64,000 nucleotides of DNA from Paracoccus yibinensis. GTDB taxonomy: Bacteria; Pseudomonadota; Alphaproteobacteria; Rhodobacterales; Rhodobacteraceae. Of the stretch, positions 16,921 through 25,820 are shown piece by piece. A program made the translations under genes and the position numbers. The notes below the pieces were generated by a model. That model was given only the letters and a program-made list of their open reading frames with translations. It did no database searches and had not been told where the DNA came from. The stretch spans positions 1 to 64,000 of the forward strand of contig NZ_JAVCWH010000010.1 in the NCBI RefSeq assembly GCF_030846195.1, read 5' to 3'. Each line of letters opens with the position of its first letter. Position 1 is the first letter of the stretch.

Positions 16921-17643
16921 TCAGGTTAGGGTCAAGGCGTGATTGTTCTCCTTCTTCTGGCGCGCTGCGGCGGCTGAACTGGCCTTGAAGCGGAAGCTGT
17001 CGTTTCCGGTCTCCAGGATGTGGCAGCGGTGGGTAAGGCGGTCGAGCAATGCGGTGGTCATCTTGGCATCGCCGAACACTGTGGCCCATTCGCTGAAGCT
17101 GAGGTTGGTGGTGATGATGACGCTGGTGCGTTCGTAAAGCTTGCTCAGCAGATGGAAGAGCAGCGCCCCACCCGAGGCACTGAAGGGCAGGTATCCCAGC
17201 TCATCAAGGATCACGAGATCGAGGCGGGTCAGGCTGTCGGCAATCTGCCCGGCCTTTCCCTTGGCCTTTTCCTGTTCCAGGGCATTGACCAGTTCGATGG
17301 TGGAGAAGAAGCGGACCTTGCGGCGGTGATGCTCGATGGCCTGGACGCCGAGGGCGGTTGCGATGTGGGTCTTCCCCGTGCCCGGGCCGCCGATCAGGAC
17401 GATGTTCTGGGCCCCGTCCATGAACTCGCAGCGGTGGAGTTGCCGGACTGTGGCTTCGTTGATCTCGCTGGCTGAGAAGTCGAAGCCCGAGAGGTCCTTG
17501 TAGGCGGGGAAGCGTGCGGCCTTCATGTGATAGGCGATGGAGCGGACCTCGCGCTCGGCCAGGTCGGCTTCATCAGGTGCCTTGCCGCAAGTGGGGCATC
17601 CAACCGCCAGGGCCGGATGTTGATGCGCGGTGAAGTTGGGCAT
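16921..17643 (-). CDS. istB: IS21-family helper ATPase IstB
   Basis: An AAA+ ATPase that helps IstA choose targets. It has a Walker A motif GGPGTGKT near residues 85-92, a Walker B region [12 protein letters not shown] near 148-159, and the end of the ATPase core with [18 protein letters not shown]. It is 240 residues long, near the normal size. The first 25 residues ([20 protein letters not shown]) do not look like the usual IstB start, so the N-terminus may be replaced or the start misplaced. No istA lies upstream on this strand; the only istA in the window is on the opposite strand at 12435. Confidence 0.8.
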   Translation of the reverse strand: MPNFTAHQHPALAVGCPTCGKAPDEADLAEREVRSIAYHMKAARFPAYKDLSGFDFSASEINEATVRQLHRCEFMDGAQNIVLIGGPGTGKTHIATALGVQAIEHHRRKVRFFSTIELVNALEQEKAKGKAGQIADSLTRLDLVILDELGYLPFSASGGALLFHLLSKLYERTSVIITTNLSFSEWATVFGDAKMTTALLDRLTHRCHILETGNDSFRFKASSAAAARQKKENNHALTLT

Positions 17644-18000
17644 GGACGTGTCCTCCCTATGTCATGGAGATGGCGTGCAGCAATGGTATGAGGCCTGCTG
17701 CCGAGGGCTTTGCCGCAACAACGGAGGGCTTCGGCGCAAGGCCACGCCTGGAACCGGTCCCGGTCGTCGCCCGGATTACCGTCCGAGGAAGCGCTGCGGC
17801 CTGTTTCTAGCATCATGGCCAAGAGTCTGCGCCTGGGCTCCCGGCAGGTCCAATGACAAATCGGAATCAATCCGCCAGCAGGGATTCGTCTCGCTGATGA
17901 GTAACGCAGGCTGCTTGGCCTGCAGGCCGTTCGACACGCGACAGAACTACCCGGCCACCAAGCAGGCGGAGCGTGATCAATGTTTGCCCAAGGGCGTGGA
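17644..18000. other. Stretch without recognised gene
   Basis: About 357 bp between istB and the DUF1173 gene. All minus-strand frames were read for the C-terminal half of IstA, which should lie here in an intact IS21, and nothing convincing was found. The region probably marks the boundary between transposon debris and the conjugative backbone. Confidence 0.45.
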
Positions 18001-19218
18001 TCAGATCCGTGTGCCATGGTCCACGCGCCGCGGGAGCTCCGGCATGTCGAAAACCCCCGCCGGCCAGTGCCAGGCCGGATAAAGACCCTCTGCCGCGATC
18101 CGGCGCAGATCCTCCTCCCGATCCGCCGACATGTCCGGTGCCGGCACATAGAGCGCGATCGGTCCGTCGCCATCGAGCAGAACGGCGGTGGCAATGGGCG
18201 CATCCGCCGGCAGGTTGTAGGGCAGGCAGCGGACAAAATCCCGCTCGGCGAGGGCTTCGAGCAGCGCATGATCCCGCTCGCCCGCAAAGGGGATCCACCG
18301 GCCATCGACCGCCATCAGGGCAATCTCCCGGATCTCGGCATAACTGCCTTTCAGGGCAAAGGTCGCGATGGCCATCAGGTGACTGTTTGGCGTGGCCTCG
18401 ACGAGCCGCACCTTTCGGGCGGCAGCTCTGTCGAACCGCTTGGCCGTGGCGCTGTCGACGAAAACGGAAAAGTCCGGCAGATGCTTGAAGCGGAGCTTGC
18501 GGCCGTATTGCGCGGGCTCCTGACCCTTGAGCTCGGCCACCAGCAGGCCAAGCCCCGTGGGCTTGCCCGCCACAGGCTGCAGCCTGTGGAGAAAGCGCCG
18601 CCGTTCGCTTGCCAGGCGCTCCTTGTCCTCTAGGACGTAGGGAGGCGGAACAAAGAGGATGTCCGACAGCGGCCCAGACCGGGTCCGGGCCCGGGCCGCC
18701 GCAAGGCAGAGCTCGCGGTGCACGATCCACCAGCTGCGCCGCCCGTAAGCCTTGCGCCATGTCGTCAGTCCCGCAGCGTCCCAAAGATAGTGCAAAAGCG
18801 CAAGAAGGCGCAGCCTGCGCGGGCTGGCGGTCACCGACACGGTATCCGCTTCACTCTCTTCGCTCGACGACGACGGCCTGCTGCCGCGCAGGGACAGCGA
18901 AAAGCCGAGCCTGAGCATCGTATCGCCTGCCTCGTCCGTGACGATGGCCTGCCCGGAGAGTGGCCCAAGCCCCGAGAGCTCCGGGGGTGGATCGAAGGAC
19001 GGGCAGGCAAGGTCATGCGTATGTCCGGTGCCGGGCATGCGCTTGAGGTGAAACACACCATTGATCAGGGCCACATACATGGGCGGCTCGGCCTCGCAGC
19101 ACTGGCACAGCGGCCTGGCATGACCGTCATGCGCCCGGGCGAGGATCCCTTGCAGCTCGGGCGCATCGTCGCAAAAGCGGACATGCCCCAGCCGGTAGCA
19201 TCTGCCCTCAGCGCTCAT
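18001..19218 (-). CDS. DUF1173 family protein
   Basis: A 405-residue soluble protein that I recognise as DUF1173, a family of unknown function carried by conjugative plasmids and integrative elements of alphaproteobacteria. Features visible are an N-terminal cysteine cluster (CQCCEAE near residues 38-44), a central WIVHRELC segment and a C-terminal half with FAGERDHALLEAL. The start at 19218 has a GGGAG ribosome site; a longer frame to 19458 overlaps the nuclease gene and was rejected. It overlaps the preceding nuclease gene by 11 bp, so the two are probably co-translated. It ends the minus-strand replication block. Confidence 0.78.
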   Translation of the reverse strand: MSAEGRCYRLGHVRFCDDAPELQGILARAHDGHARPLCQCCEAEPPMYVALINGVFHLKRMPGTGHTHDLACPSFDPPPELSGLGPLSGQAIVTDEAGDTMLRLGFSLSLRGSRPSSSSEESEADTVSVTASPRRLRLLALLHYLWDAAGLTTWRKAYGRRSWWIVHRELCLAAARARTRSGPLSDILFVPPPYVLEDKERLASERRRFLHRLQPVAGKPTGLGLLVAELKGQEPAQYGRKLRFKHLPDFSVFVDSATAKRFDRAAARKVRLVEATPNSHLMAIATFALKGSYAEIREIALMAVDGRWIPFAGERDHALLEALAERDFVRCLPYNLPADAPIATAVLLDGDGPIALYVPAPDMSADREEDLRRIAAEGLYPAWHWPAGVFDMPELPRRVDHGTRI

Positions 19219-19738
19219 CGTCCGCTCCCTCCCGGTGCGGCCGGTCCCCTGCCCTGCGCCAGTCCGCCGGCCGCATGAAGCTGCCGCGCCACATGCCTGC
19301 CCCCCTGGCCTCCGCCTCACGCGCGGCCGCCCTGTACCGGCCCTGCTCATCGCCCGCGGGAATGGCCCATCCCTCGCGGACCAGCCACGCGGCCAGATCG
19401 GTGCCGCCTGTGGAGCAGCGTGCCAGATCGCGGCCGTAGCGGTCCGGACCCGCGACATGGCAGGATACCGGCTGCCGAGCGATGCGCGCCGCTAGGGCTT
19501 GTCTGGCAGCCCCGCCGCAGGGCCATGTCTCCCCGGCGGCGTCATAGCAGGTCTGGTCCCGTTCGGGGGCGTCTATGCCGAGGATGCGGATCCGCCACCC
19601 GCCGATAACAAGCGTGTCGCCATCGATCACCCGCGCAGGGCCTGTCACACGAGTCGCAGGGGTCATTTGCTCCTGCCCAGCCAGCACGAGCATTGCCGCC
19701 ACGAGGACAAGCAGGGCGAGCCAAGCCGCTTTGCTCAT
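19208..19738 (-). CDS. Thermonuclease (SNase-like) family protein, exported
   Basis: A 176-residue protein with an N-terminal hydrophobic signal (SKAAWLALLVLVAAMLVLAG) followed by a staphylococcal-nuclease-like domain. VIDGDTLVIGG (about 37-47) and RIRILGIDAPERDQTC (about 48-63) hold the calcium-binding aspartates, the first catalytic arginine and the glutamate; DRYGRDLARC (about 102-111) holds the second arginine. All key positions appear present. Such nucleases accompany many conjugative elements and probably act in the periplasm. It overlaps both neighbours by a few bases, in an operon with DUF1173 and the replication gene. Confidence 0.85.
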   Translation of the reverse strand: MSKAAWLALLVLVAAMLVLAGQEQMTPATRVTGPARVIDGDTLVIGGWRIRILGIDAPERDQTCYDAAGETWPCGGAARQALAARIARQPVSCHVAGPDRYGRDLARCSTGGTDLAAWLVREGWAIPAGDEQGRYRAAAREAEARGAGMWRGSFMRPADWRRAGDRPHREGADDER

Positions 19739-20082
19739 TTCGGCCTCCCGTCTGACGGCGGCTGCGGATCGACCCCGAGACGCGCCCGGAGGTCAAGCGC
19801 TGTCGCACGCTGCACGAAGGTCTCGCGCGCGGCGGAAACGGCGCGGCCCCGCGCGAGGCTATCCTGCCATGCCTGATCCAGGCACTGGAAATGCTGGGTT
19901 AGTGCCGAGAAGTACCGCTCGAAATCAGCCGCCACCAGATCGACATAGGCTTCGATATCCGCGTCTCGCTCCGGAACCCAGGGCTCCTCGGGTGGAACGC
20001 AGACCGGAGCCTGCGCCTTTGCGGCAGGAGTGATCAAAAGCATCGACAGCAGGGCGGCGGTGATGAAGCGATGATGCGTCAC
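19735..20082 (-). CDS. Small secreted protein of unknown function
   Basis: A 115-residue protein with a clear signal peptide (HHRFITAALLSMLLITPAAKAQA) and a mature part of about 90 residues, acidic, with two cysteines and helical character. I do not recognise a family. It lies between the RepC-like gene and the nuclease, overlapping both by 4 bp, which makes it a real member of that operon. A periplasmic role in conjugation or exclusion is possible but unsupported. Confidence 0.65.
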   Translation of the reverse strand: MTHHRFITAALLSMLLITPAAKAQAPVCVPPEEPWVPERDADIEAYVDLVAADFERYFSALTQHFQCLDQAWQDSLARGRAVSAARETFVQRATALDLRARLGVDPQPPSDGRPK

Positions 20083-21326
20083 AACGCCTCCTCCCGGCGC
20101 CGGCGTTCGCTGAGGCCGATCAGACTGCCCATCATGTTCAGGTGACCCTGCAGCCAGGCCCGCGTCATGCCCCGCAGATAGCCGCCGGGGCTGATGATCG
20201 GCGCCACGGGATCGTCTCGGCGCGCGTCAAGGATCAGCATGGCCACCGTTGCGCCGTCCTCGCCCATGGCCGTGCAGGCATCGGACCAGGCGGAGGAGTG
20301 AATGCTCAGTTCCAGCACACGCCGCTCCGCCGTCCAGATGAAGTCATGAAACCTCAGGCGCTCGGGATCCGCCCGCCCGGACAGGTAGAACTGCATCTCG
20401 GGTGAGGCGAGACGGAACAAGCGCTCCGGGCCGAGCTTGGTAAGCCATTCGCGTCCGGCAGCGTTCGTTCCACTCTTACGTGCGTCCGCGGCGTCTGGTC
20501 TGCCGCTCACCCGCGTCAGGCGAGAAGGTTGGGCGAACGCCGGCTCAGCCATAGGCAGTCTGTCCTCGGCGCGGGCATCACAAGACAAGGAAAAATCTTC
20601 GCTTGTATCTTGTAGATGGGACCGCTCGTTTTCGAGCGGTTGATCGACTGATTTCTGGAGCGCTTCGAGCAGGTCGAGGGCGGCTCGCGTCAGGGTATCC
20701 GCTTCCCTCTCATGCGCGGCAAGCGCATCCAGCGTCATGGCATGCAGCCGGTTGGCGCGAGGCCAGGCAGCCCAGGCATCCTCCATGGCTTGGACACGGG
20801 CATCCTGAGAGGCAACGTCGCGGAGCTGCTCCAGAGCCCGGCGGAGACAGCGCCAATGAGTACTGCGTTGACCCCGAAGATAGATGGCCTTGTGCCGTGC
20901 TGTGGTCAGCTGCGCATCGAGAGCAAGCAAATCGGAAAACCGGTCAATGACACCACTGAAGAACAATCCGGTTCCGGCGTGGCGGGATCGGCTGCCATTT
21001 GCGGCTGTCCTTCGCTCGAGAAGCCCTGCCTGTTCGAGCCGTGCCGTGTGCGCGCGCAACCGTGCCTCGGAGAGAGCAAGCATCTTTGCCAGTTCGGACG
21101 CAGCAGCATAAACGCTTGGCTCTCGGTCGGGCTCTACCCAATCTGTCGGCCGGGTCATGGCAGCCAGCCGGGTCCACGTATGGGCCGCTGCCCGGCCAAT
21201 GCCGAGATGCGGGGCGACCCGCTCCACAAGGTGAATGAAAGCGTCGCGCTGCCATCCAAATGGCAGGATTGGGTAGGCTGGGAGATCGCGATGGGGATGG
21301 GCCTTTGCTGTGAACGTTCGTGCCAT
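20079..21326 (-). CDS. RepC-like replication initiation protein
   Basis: A 415-residue protein with the layout of RepC-type plasmid initiators. The N-terminal domain is winged-helix-like (LPILPFGW-type start, AAASELAKMLALSEARLRAH near residues 75-94). A variable linker follows (about 240-290), then a C-terminal domain with PEMQFYL and SPGGYLRGMTRAWL near residue 380. RepC starts replication at an origin often located inside its own gene. The start MARTFTAKAH at 21326 has GAGGAG just upstream; a longer frame to 21365 lacks one. No RepA or RepB is adjacent, so this may be a lone RepC-like protein of an integrative element rather than a repABC unit. Confidence 0.75.
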   Translation of the reverse strand: MARTFTAKAHPHRDLPAYPILPFGWQRDAFIHLVERVAPHLGIGRAAAHTWTRLAAMTRPTDWVEPDREPSVYAAASELAKMLALSEARLRAHTARLEQAGLLERRTAANGSRSRHAGTGLFFSGVIDRFSDLLALDAQLTTARHKAIYLRGQRSTHWRCLRRALEQLRDVASQDARVQAMEDAWAAWPRANRLHAMTLDALAAHEREADTLTRAALDLLEALQKSVDQPLENERSHLQDTSEDFSLSCDARAEDRLPMAEPAFAQPSRLTRVSGRPDAADARKSGTNAAGREWLTKLGPERLFRLASPEMQFYLSGRADPERLRFHDFIWTAERRVLELSIHSSAWSDACTAMGEDGATVAMLILDARRDDPVAPIISPGGYLRGMTRAWLQGHLNMMGSLIGLSERRRREEAL

Positions 21327-21493
21327 TTGCTCCTCGGGAACTGGGAGCACGGGAGCCGCAGCCAAAACGCATTCGTTCGCACGGATGCGTTTTCACGCTT
21401 GATTTTTGGGACGGATTCAATCACGATCGCTCCTAACAAGTAGAGCTGATACAGGTCTGCAAACCTGTGTTATCGAACCTCCCCTCGTGCGGA

Positions 21494-21512
21494 CCCCGCG
21501 CGGGGGTTTTCT
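21494..21512 (+). terminator. Candidate hairpin terminator
   Basis: A perfect palindrome CCCCGCGCGGGG (21494-21505) is followed by GTTTTCT on the plus strand. No plus-strand gene is known to end here, so the hairpin may be an intrinsic terminator for unannotated transcription, or may limit minus-strand transcription from the gene ending at 21587 less efficiently. Confidence 0.4.
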
Positions 21513-21586
21513 ATGTCTCAGTGATCGTTTGTATGACCTCGTTGTCCCTTCTCATTGTCGTGGCATGCTCCACGGCGATACAGGCA

Positions 21587-22159
21587 TCAGTAGCTGACCC
21601 ACTCCGTGGAGTATGCACCGGTGTGATCCCGCATGCGCAGCACGACGGCCCGAAAGCTTGGACCGTACTCATTTAGCAGCGTGCTCCCGGTTCTGGCCCG
21701 AACTGCGGGGTCCAGCCATGCAGGCCAGTCCTCCTCGTCAACGCTTTGCCGCACAAGGCGACCAGACGCATCGTAGGTGCCTCGTACGGTCGTCAGAACC
21801 ATGTCCCGGCCTCCACTGCCACTCGTCACGTGCTTGGCAAGGTGCCAGACCTCGATCGCGTCACGATATGCTGCGATCTCCGGCGGCAAGGTTCCCTCGC
21901 CTCCAACCGGCAGGCCGGGACTGATCCCCAGGGGACATCGCCAGAGTTGCAACGGCGGCTCGACAGGCCAGGGGGTGATGCGACGTATGACCTCGGCTTT
22001 GGCCGCCGAGCATTCGGCCGATGCCGGAAAGCCGCCAGCCATGCAGAGCAAGATGGCGCAATCGATGGGATAGGCGAGGGCAGAAGAGGGCATGAGCGCC
22101 GGGACTGCGATGATCAGCCCGCCCGTGACGATGTCGCGTATCCTGCGCCAGCCAGCCAT
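21587..22159 (-). CDS. Conserved secreted protein of unknown function (conjugative-element type)
   Basis: A 190-residue protein with a hydrophobic N-terminal segment (IVTGGLIIAVPALMPSSALA) that looks like a signal peptide. It continues YPIDCAILLCMAGGFPASAE and ITPWPVEPPLQLWRCPLG, a pattern I associate with uncharacterised proteins of alphaproteobacterial conjugative plasmids. The ATG at 22159 has an AGGTG site 7 nt upstream; an earlier in-frame ATG at 22180 lacks one. It lies upstream of the replication block and may be its own transcription unit. Confidence 0.65.
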   Translation of the reverse strand: MAGWRRIRDIVTGGLIIAVPALMPSSALAYPIDCAILLCMAGGFPASAECSAAKAEVIRRITPWPVEPPLQLWRCPLGISPGLPVGGEGTLPPEIAAYRDAIEVWHLAKHVTSGSGGRDMVLTTVRGTYDASGRLVRQSVDEEDWPAWLDPAVRARTGSTLLNEYGPSFRAVVLRMRDHTGAYSTEWVSY

Positions 22160-22197
22160 GTCATTACACCTATCTGCCATGCAGATCGGTATTATGA

Positions 22198-22407
22198 TTA
22201 CTCCACCTGTGCTTGCGTAGCAACCGGCGATTGCGAGTACGTCCGCGGGCGGATGGCCCTCGATGGATCGAAGAAGAAGTTTTCGGGAACAGAAATCTGG
22301 GAAAACTCACCCGTGTTCCAGCGATAAAGCGCACGGGTTGTCTGACCCTCGACAACCGTTTTCGTGAGGACCGCTTCCCGTTTTGTCGTCTGATCCTGAT
22401 GCATCAT
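22198..22407 (-). CDS. Small protein of unknown function
   Basis: A 69-residue frame starting MMHQDQTTKREAVLTKTVVE with an excellent ribosome site (GGAGGGATAG immediately upstream). The middle WNTGEFSQISVPENFFFDPS contains many aromatic residues. No family is recognised. Position just upstream of the secreted protein gene and the good ribosome site argue for a real gene. Confidence 0.5.
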   Translation of the reverse strand: MMHQDQTTKREAVLTKTVVEGQTTRALYRWNTGEFSQISVPENFFFDPSRAIRPRTYSQSPVATQAQVE

Positions 22408-22571
22408 CTATCCCTCCACACAGTGGGCAATCTCTCGGCCCGCAAAAGAGGGGCTTGTGTCAGGTCTCGTTCACGCTCGAACTGACAAAACCCTTTCTGC
22501 ACCCCCGGTAGCTGTGCTTCCATAAGGAAAGAAGTCACGAGAGGATACGAAGCCAGGCGAAACGAAACGAA

Positions 22572-24236
22572 ATGGAACCCGCCAGTCCGCTGACAAAGAA
22601 CAGTAAGTTTTTTCTGCCACCCCCGAAGGACGGGAGTGACTTCAAGGAGCTCTTCGCCCGAATAGCTGCCACAGGTGCGGGTCGGCCAGCGGACAAAGAT
22701 GGGTTTCCCGGTGGCCCATGGACGCCCGAACTTCTTGCAGAAGCAATTTCTCAGATCGAGGGCAATCGAGCCGGGGTGGATCTGAGAACGGTGCAGCTTT
22801 GGTTTCAGGAGAACGACAGGGGCATCAGCCCTACCAACATTCGGTGGCTCGCGAGAGTTTTAGGTTGTGATGATCCGGTCGCGACCGGTGATTGGCAGGT
22901 GGAACTCAGCACGGCACAATCACGGCTGACAGCCAAGAGACGGAAGCAGACCGGCGCAGAAGAACCCGGTGCGTTGGAGAACACAGATGTGGCCCCACCT
23001 GCGTTTTCCCGCAACGAGGCAGCCCTGCCGCCAGAGACATCAAGCGAGAACACCCCTGCTGGATCGTCTCGGCGCTTCAGTCTGGCAAGTCGATCCGAGG
23101 CACTCTTCAGTCGCCGATCCTTGCTGGATTTGCCGGCATCGGTGTTCGCGGGCGCCGTGGCACTGGGCTTCATGTCGTACGTTGTCGACATCCACAGCGT
23201 TTTCTATGCCCATCCGAACGAAGCGACCAAGCAGGTGGGGTTTTTGTGGGCGCCGAATTGGACAATTCTCTTCCTGGTGATCCTTCCCCTGTATCTCATG
23301 TTCGCGGGTGAATTAATCGCCTACTGGAAAGAAGAAGGGCGCGTGAAGTTTACGCGGGGACGAAAAGACCAGTGTACCCGTGACTGGATACGCCGCGTTG
23401 AAGATTATTCATATCCATACTGGGCAAGTCTTCTTGTCTGTTTGCCCATTGCCTCTGTAGCGCAATGGATCAATGAGTGCTTGGTCCCACTGCTGACGAG
23501 CGATCCAGGCAACTTCGGTGTAGACTGGGGCCGTATAGCAATTTTCCATCCAGACGTTATCTCGGTGCCGGAAGCCGTCGTATTCACAGGCGCGGCGTAC
23601 CTCTATATGGGTATCTGCTTCTTTATATTTTTTGCGGGTTTAATTTTACTTTTTACGCTGGCTGATGACCTGTCAAAGATCGGACAAGCACCAGAACTCT
23701 GGTCCTATGCAGAGCGCCGGAAAGAGATCATTGAAGCCTCTTTCAAAGTAATGCTCGGAATATTCCGTTGTACCATTTTGGGGCTCCTTATTGCGATCTG
23801 CATGAGGCTTCAAAACATGTTCATGCTATCGCGGGCAGAAACGATCGTGTCGTGGTTAGTTGACGACTTGATGACGGTCTTGAGCGGACGACAGGTAATC
23901 CTTGATCGCCTGCCTTATAGTCGACCCACGCTTTACAGCAGCCTTCTTGTCGTCCTGACGACGTGTACGGTCTTCCTGTATGGTGCTGCTCGGGTTCGCC
24001 GGATGTGTGCACAAGCAAAAGCGAAAAATGCTGCTGAGGAGCCACGTGAAAAGCGGCTAGTCGATTACTCCGGTCAGTCTAGTCTGCCGTGGGGGATGAT
24101 GTTTGGGGTCGTGGGGTTACTCGTGGCCAACTACCTGCTCATTGGTGTCTTTGCGGGCTTCTCCGTTTTGCTAAGCCTCGGCGGGCTGCTCGCGATATAC
24201 AGTTTGATCGATCCCGGCTTCCGGTGTGCAAGGTGA
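22572..24236 (+). CDS. Membrane protein with N-terminal HTH-like domain (RcgA-like putative transporter)
   Basis: A 554-residue protein. Residues about 20-115 look like a helix-turn-helix-like soluble domain (TPELLAEAISQIEG, LRTVQLWFQENDRGISPTN, WLARVLGCD), then a low-complexity linker to 170. From about 190 to the end there are six or more hydrophobic helices (around 195, 240, 285, 350, 405, 460, 515). I recall a family named RcgA putative transporter with this form, always next to an alpha/beta hydrolase, as here. G+C is visibly lower than in flanking backbone genes, suggesting recent transfer. Function is not established; HTH plus channel suggests a sensing membrane protein, by inference only. 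Confidence 0.6.
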   Translation: MEPASPLTKNSKFFLPPPKDGSDFKELFARIAATGAGRPADKDGFPGGPWTPELLAEAISQIEGNRAGVDLRTVQLWFQENDRGISPTNIRWLARVLGCDDPVATGDWQVELSTAQSRLTAKRRKQTGAEEPGALENTDVAPPAFSRNEAALPPETSSENTPAGSSRRFSLASRSEALFSRRSLLDLPASVFAGAVALGFMSYVVDIHSVFYAHPNEATKQVGFLWAPNWTILFLVILPLYLMFAGELIAYWKEEGRVKFTRGRKDQCTRDWIRRVEDYSYPYWASLLVCLPIASVAQWINECLVPLLTSDPGNFGVDWGRIAIFHPDVISVPEAVVFTGAAYLYMGICFFIFFAGLILLFTLADDLSKIGQAPELWSYAERRKEIIEASFKVMLGIFRCTILGLLIAICMRLQNMFMLSRAETIVSWLVDDLMTVLSGRQVILDRLPYSRPTLYSSLLVVLTTCTVFLYGAARVRRMCAQAKAKNAAEEPREKRLVDYSGQSSLPWGMMFGVVGLLVANYLLIGVFAGFSVLLSLGGLLAIYSLIDPGFRCAR

Positions 24237-25261
24237 GCGAGAGGACAATCCAGGTGTTTTACAAGTGGCTTGATCGTTGGGATGAACGGCGCGCGCAGCG
24301 CGGAGACGAAGGAAAAAAGGTAACGGACGTCGTCCTTGCTGCCGAACTGGCCTTTCCGGGAGCGGGCAATGTCGCAAGCATCGCAGATTTTTGTGATCTT
24401 GCAGACCGGGCCGTTGCAGATCCTTCGTACTTCGATGAACCGAGTAGATCCGAGTTATCGTTCGAAGGCAGAAAGGGGTGGATCAGCTTTCCTTCAGACA
24501 TATCCACAGAGACTGACGAGAATAGTACGGTTTTTGCTCGAATAACGAAGGGCAGATCTTTTGATCGTGCTTTGGTCGTATTCCATCACTGGAATGCGCG
24601 CTCCCGGAATGATCTGCTGGCAAAGTCATTTGCACGGCAAGGTATCACGGTTGTTGAGATTGCATTACCCTATCACCTGGAGCGCAAGCGTCCGGGCTCC
24701 TCACATGCTGACTACATGCTGAGCGCAAATCTCGGCAGAACGATCCGGTCCGTACGGCAAGGAGTGCTGGATGGCAGGAAACTCATACGGTGGCTCAGGG
24801 CTGAAGGCTACAAAGAGATTTCTGTACTTGGAATGAGTCTAGGGTCTTGGGTCGCTGGACTGATCGCAGCCCATGATCCGACTGTCAGAAAGGCTGCGTT
24901 GTTTTTGACGGCGGGAAGCCTTGCCGATATGGTTTGGACTGGCCGTGCAACCCAATCGATCCGGGCCAGCTTGGAGCCGGCGATTGAATTACCCGATTTA
25001 AACAGGGCTTGGGGCCCAGTAAACCTGGAGAACTACACGGATCGGCTTGCTCGGCCAGACTTGGACATTTTGGTTGTTCTGGCCCTGAGAGACAAGGTCG
25101 TGTTGCCGGAACTGTCCAAACGGTTTGTCGACCGGCTGAATGACGCCGGAGCCAAGCTGGATCTCCTGGAAGCAAACTGTGGCCACTATTCCCTATCAAT
25201 CCCCCCATATGTCATTCTATCCGGACTGAGATTAAGAGCGTTGCTCCATCGGCGGCCTTGA
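24233..25261 (+). CDS. Alpha/beta hydrolase (RcgR-like putative lactone hydrolase)
   Basis: A 342-residue cytoplasmic enzyme with an alpha/beta-hydrolase core. The nucleophile elbow is GMSLGS (Ser202), the acid is Asp287 (ALRDKVV) and the histidine is His318 (NCGHYS); all three are present. The substrate is unknown. I recall a family called RcgR putative quorum lactone hydrolase paired with RcgA-like membrane proteins. The GTG at 24233 overlaps the previous stop (GTGA), so the pair is translationally coupled; a frame extending back to 24089 overlaps the membrane gene and was rejected. Lower G+C than its surroundings, like its partner. An IS66 begins 42 bp downstream. Confidence 0.65.
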   Translation: MSERTIQVFYKWLDRWDERRAQRGDEGKKVTDVVLAAELAFPGAGNVASIADFCDLADRAVADPSYFDEPSRSELSFEGRKGWISFPSDISTETDENSTVFARITKGRSFDRALVVFHHWNARSRNDLLAKSFARQGITVVEIALPYHLERKRPGSSHADYMLSANLGRTIRSVRQGVLDGRKLIRWLRAEGYKEISVLGMSLGSWVAGLIAAHDPTVRKAALFLTAGSLADMVWTGRATQSIRASLEPAIELPDLNRAWGPVNLENYTDRLARPDLDILVVLALRDKVVLPELSKRFVDRLNDAGAKLDLLEANCGHYSLSIPPYVILSGLRLRALLHRRP

Positions 25262-25295
25262 ACGGTCTGGAGTTTCCTCTTCTTGTCCAAGTCAC

Positions 25296-25303
25296 TTCCG
25301 TCT
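25296..25303. repeat. Target-site duplication, left copy (IS66)
   Basis: TTCCGTCT stands directly before the left end of the IS66 element and is repeated exactly at 27825-27832 directly after its right end. Eight-base duplications are the rule for IS66. Confidence 0.85.
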
Positions 25304-25403
25304 GTAAGCGCGACACCGATCCCCTCCTGCCATTGCTAAGCTGAACCGGCCATTGTCGGCGTGTGTCGGTTTAGGGGTTTGGGATTTGGCAAGAGGCAAA
25401 GAA

Positions 25404-25820
25404 GTGGGCGTCCATTTGGACGGCTCCTGCAATGGTTCGGTTTCCCGGCTGGAGATGATCGAGGGACCGAGTGGTCGGCGGCAGCGAACAGAGGCGGAGC
25501 GGGCGCGGATCGCGGCAGAAAGCCTGATCCCGGGGATGCGGGTGGCCGACATCGCCCGCAAACACGGCACGACACGTTGGCAGATTTATAATTGGCGCAA
25601 CAAGCTGCGGATCGGGCACTTGATGGTGCCCGAGAGCGTAGCGTCCCTGCCGATGTTTGCGGAACTGGTTGCCGAGAGCGGTGCTGCGCCTGTGCCGCCG
25701 CCCCGCGCTCCCTCGGAGGTGGAGATCGTGGTCGGCGATGTCGTGATCCGCGCCAGTGCCGGTGCAGATGAAGTCCACTTGACGCGGGCGATCCGCGCGG
25801 CTCGGGCAGCAATGTCATGA
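25404..25820 (+). CDS. tnpA: IS66 TnpA (helix-turn-helix protein)
   Basis: A 138-residue IS66 accessory protein with an N-terminal helix-turn-helix: GRRQRTEAERARIAAESLIP then VADIARKHGTTRWQIYNWR. The GTG at 25404 was chosen because AGAGG precedes it by about 9 nt; a TTG at 25353 is also in frame. It overlaps tnpB by 4 bp, as is usual in the family. Its role in transposition is presumed DNA binding. Confidence 0.8.
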   Translation: MGVHLDGSCNGSVSRLEMIEGPSGRRQRTEAERARIAAESLIPGMRVADIARKHGTTRWQIYNWRNKLRIGHLMVPESVASLPMFAELVAESGAAPVPPPRAPSEVEIVVGDVVIRASAGADEVHLTRAIRAARAAMS

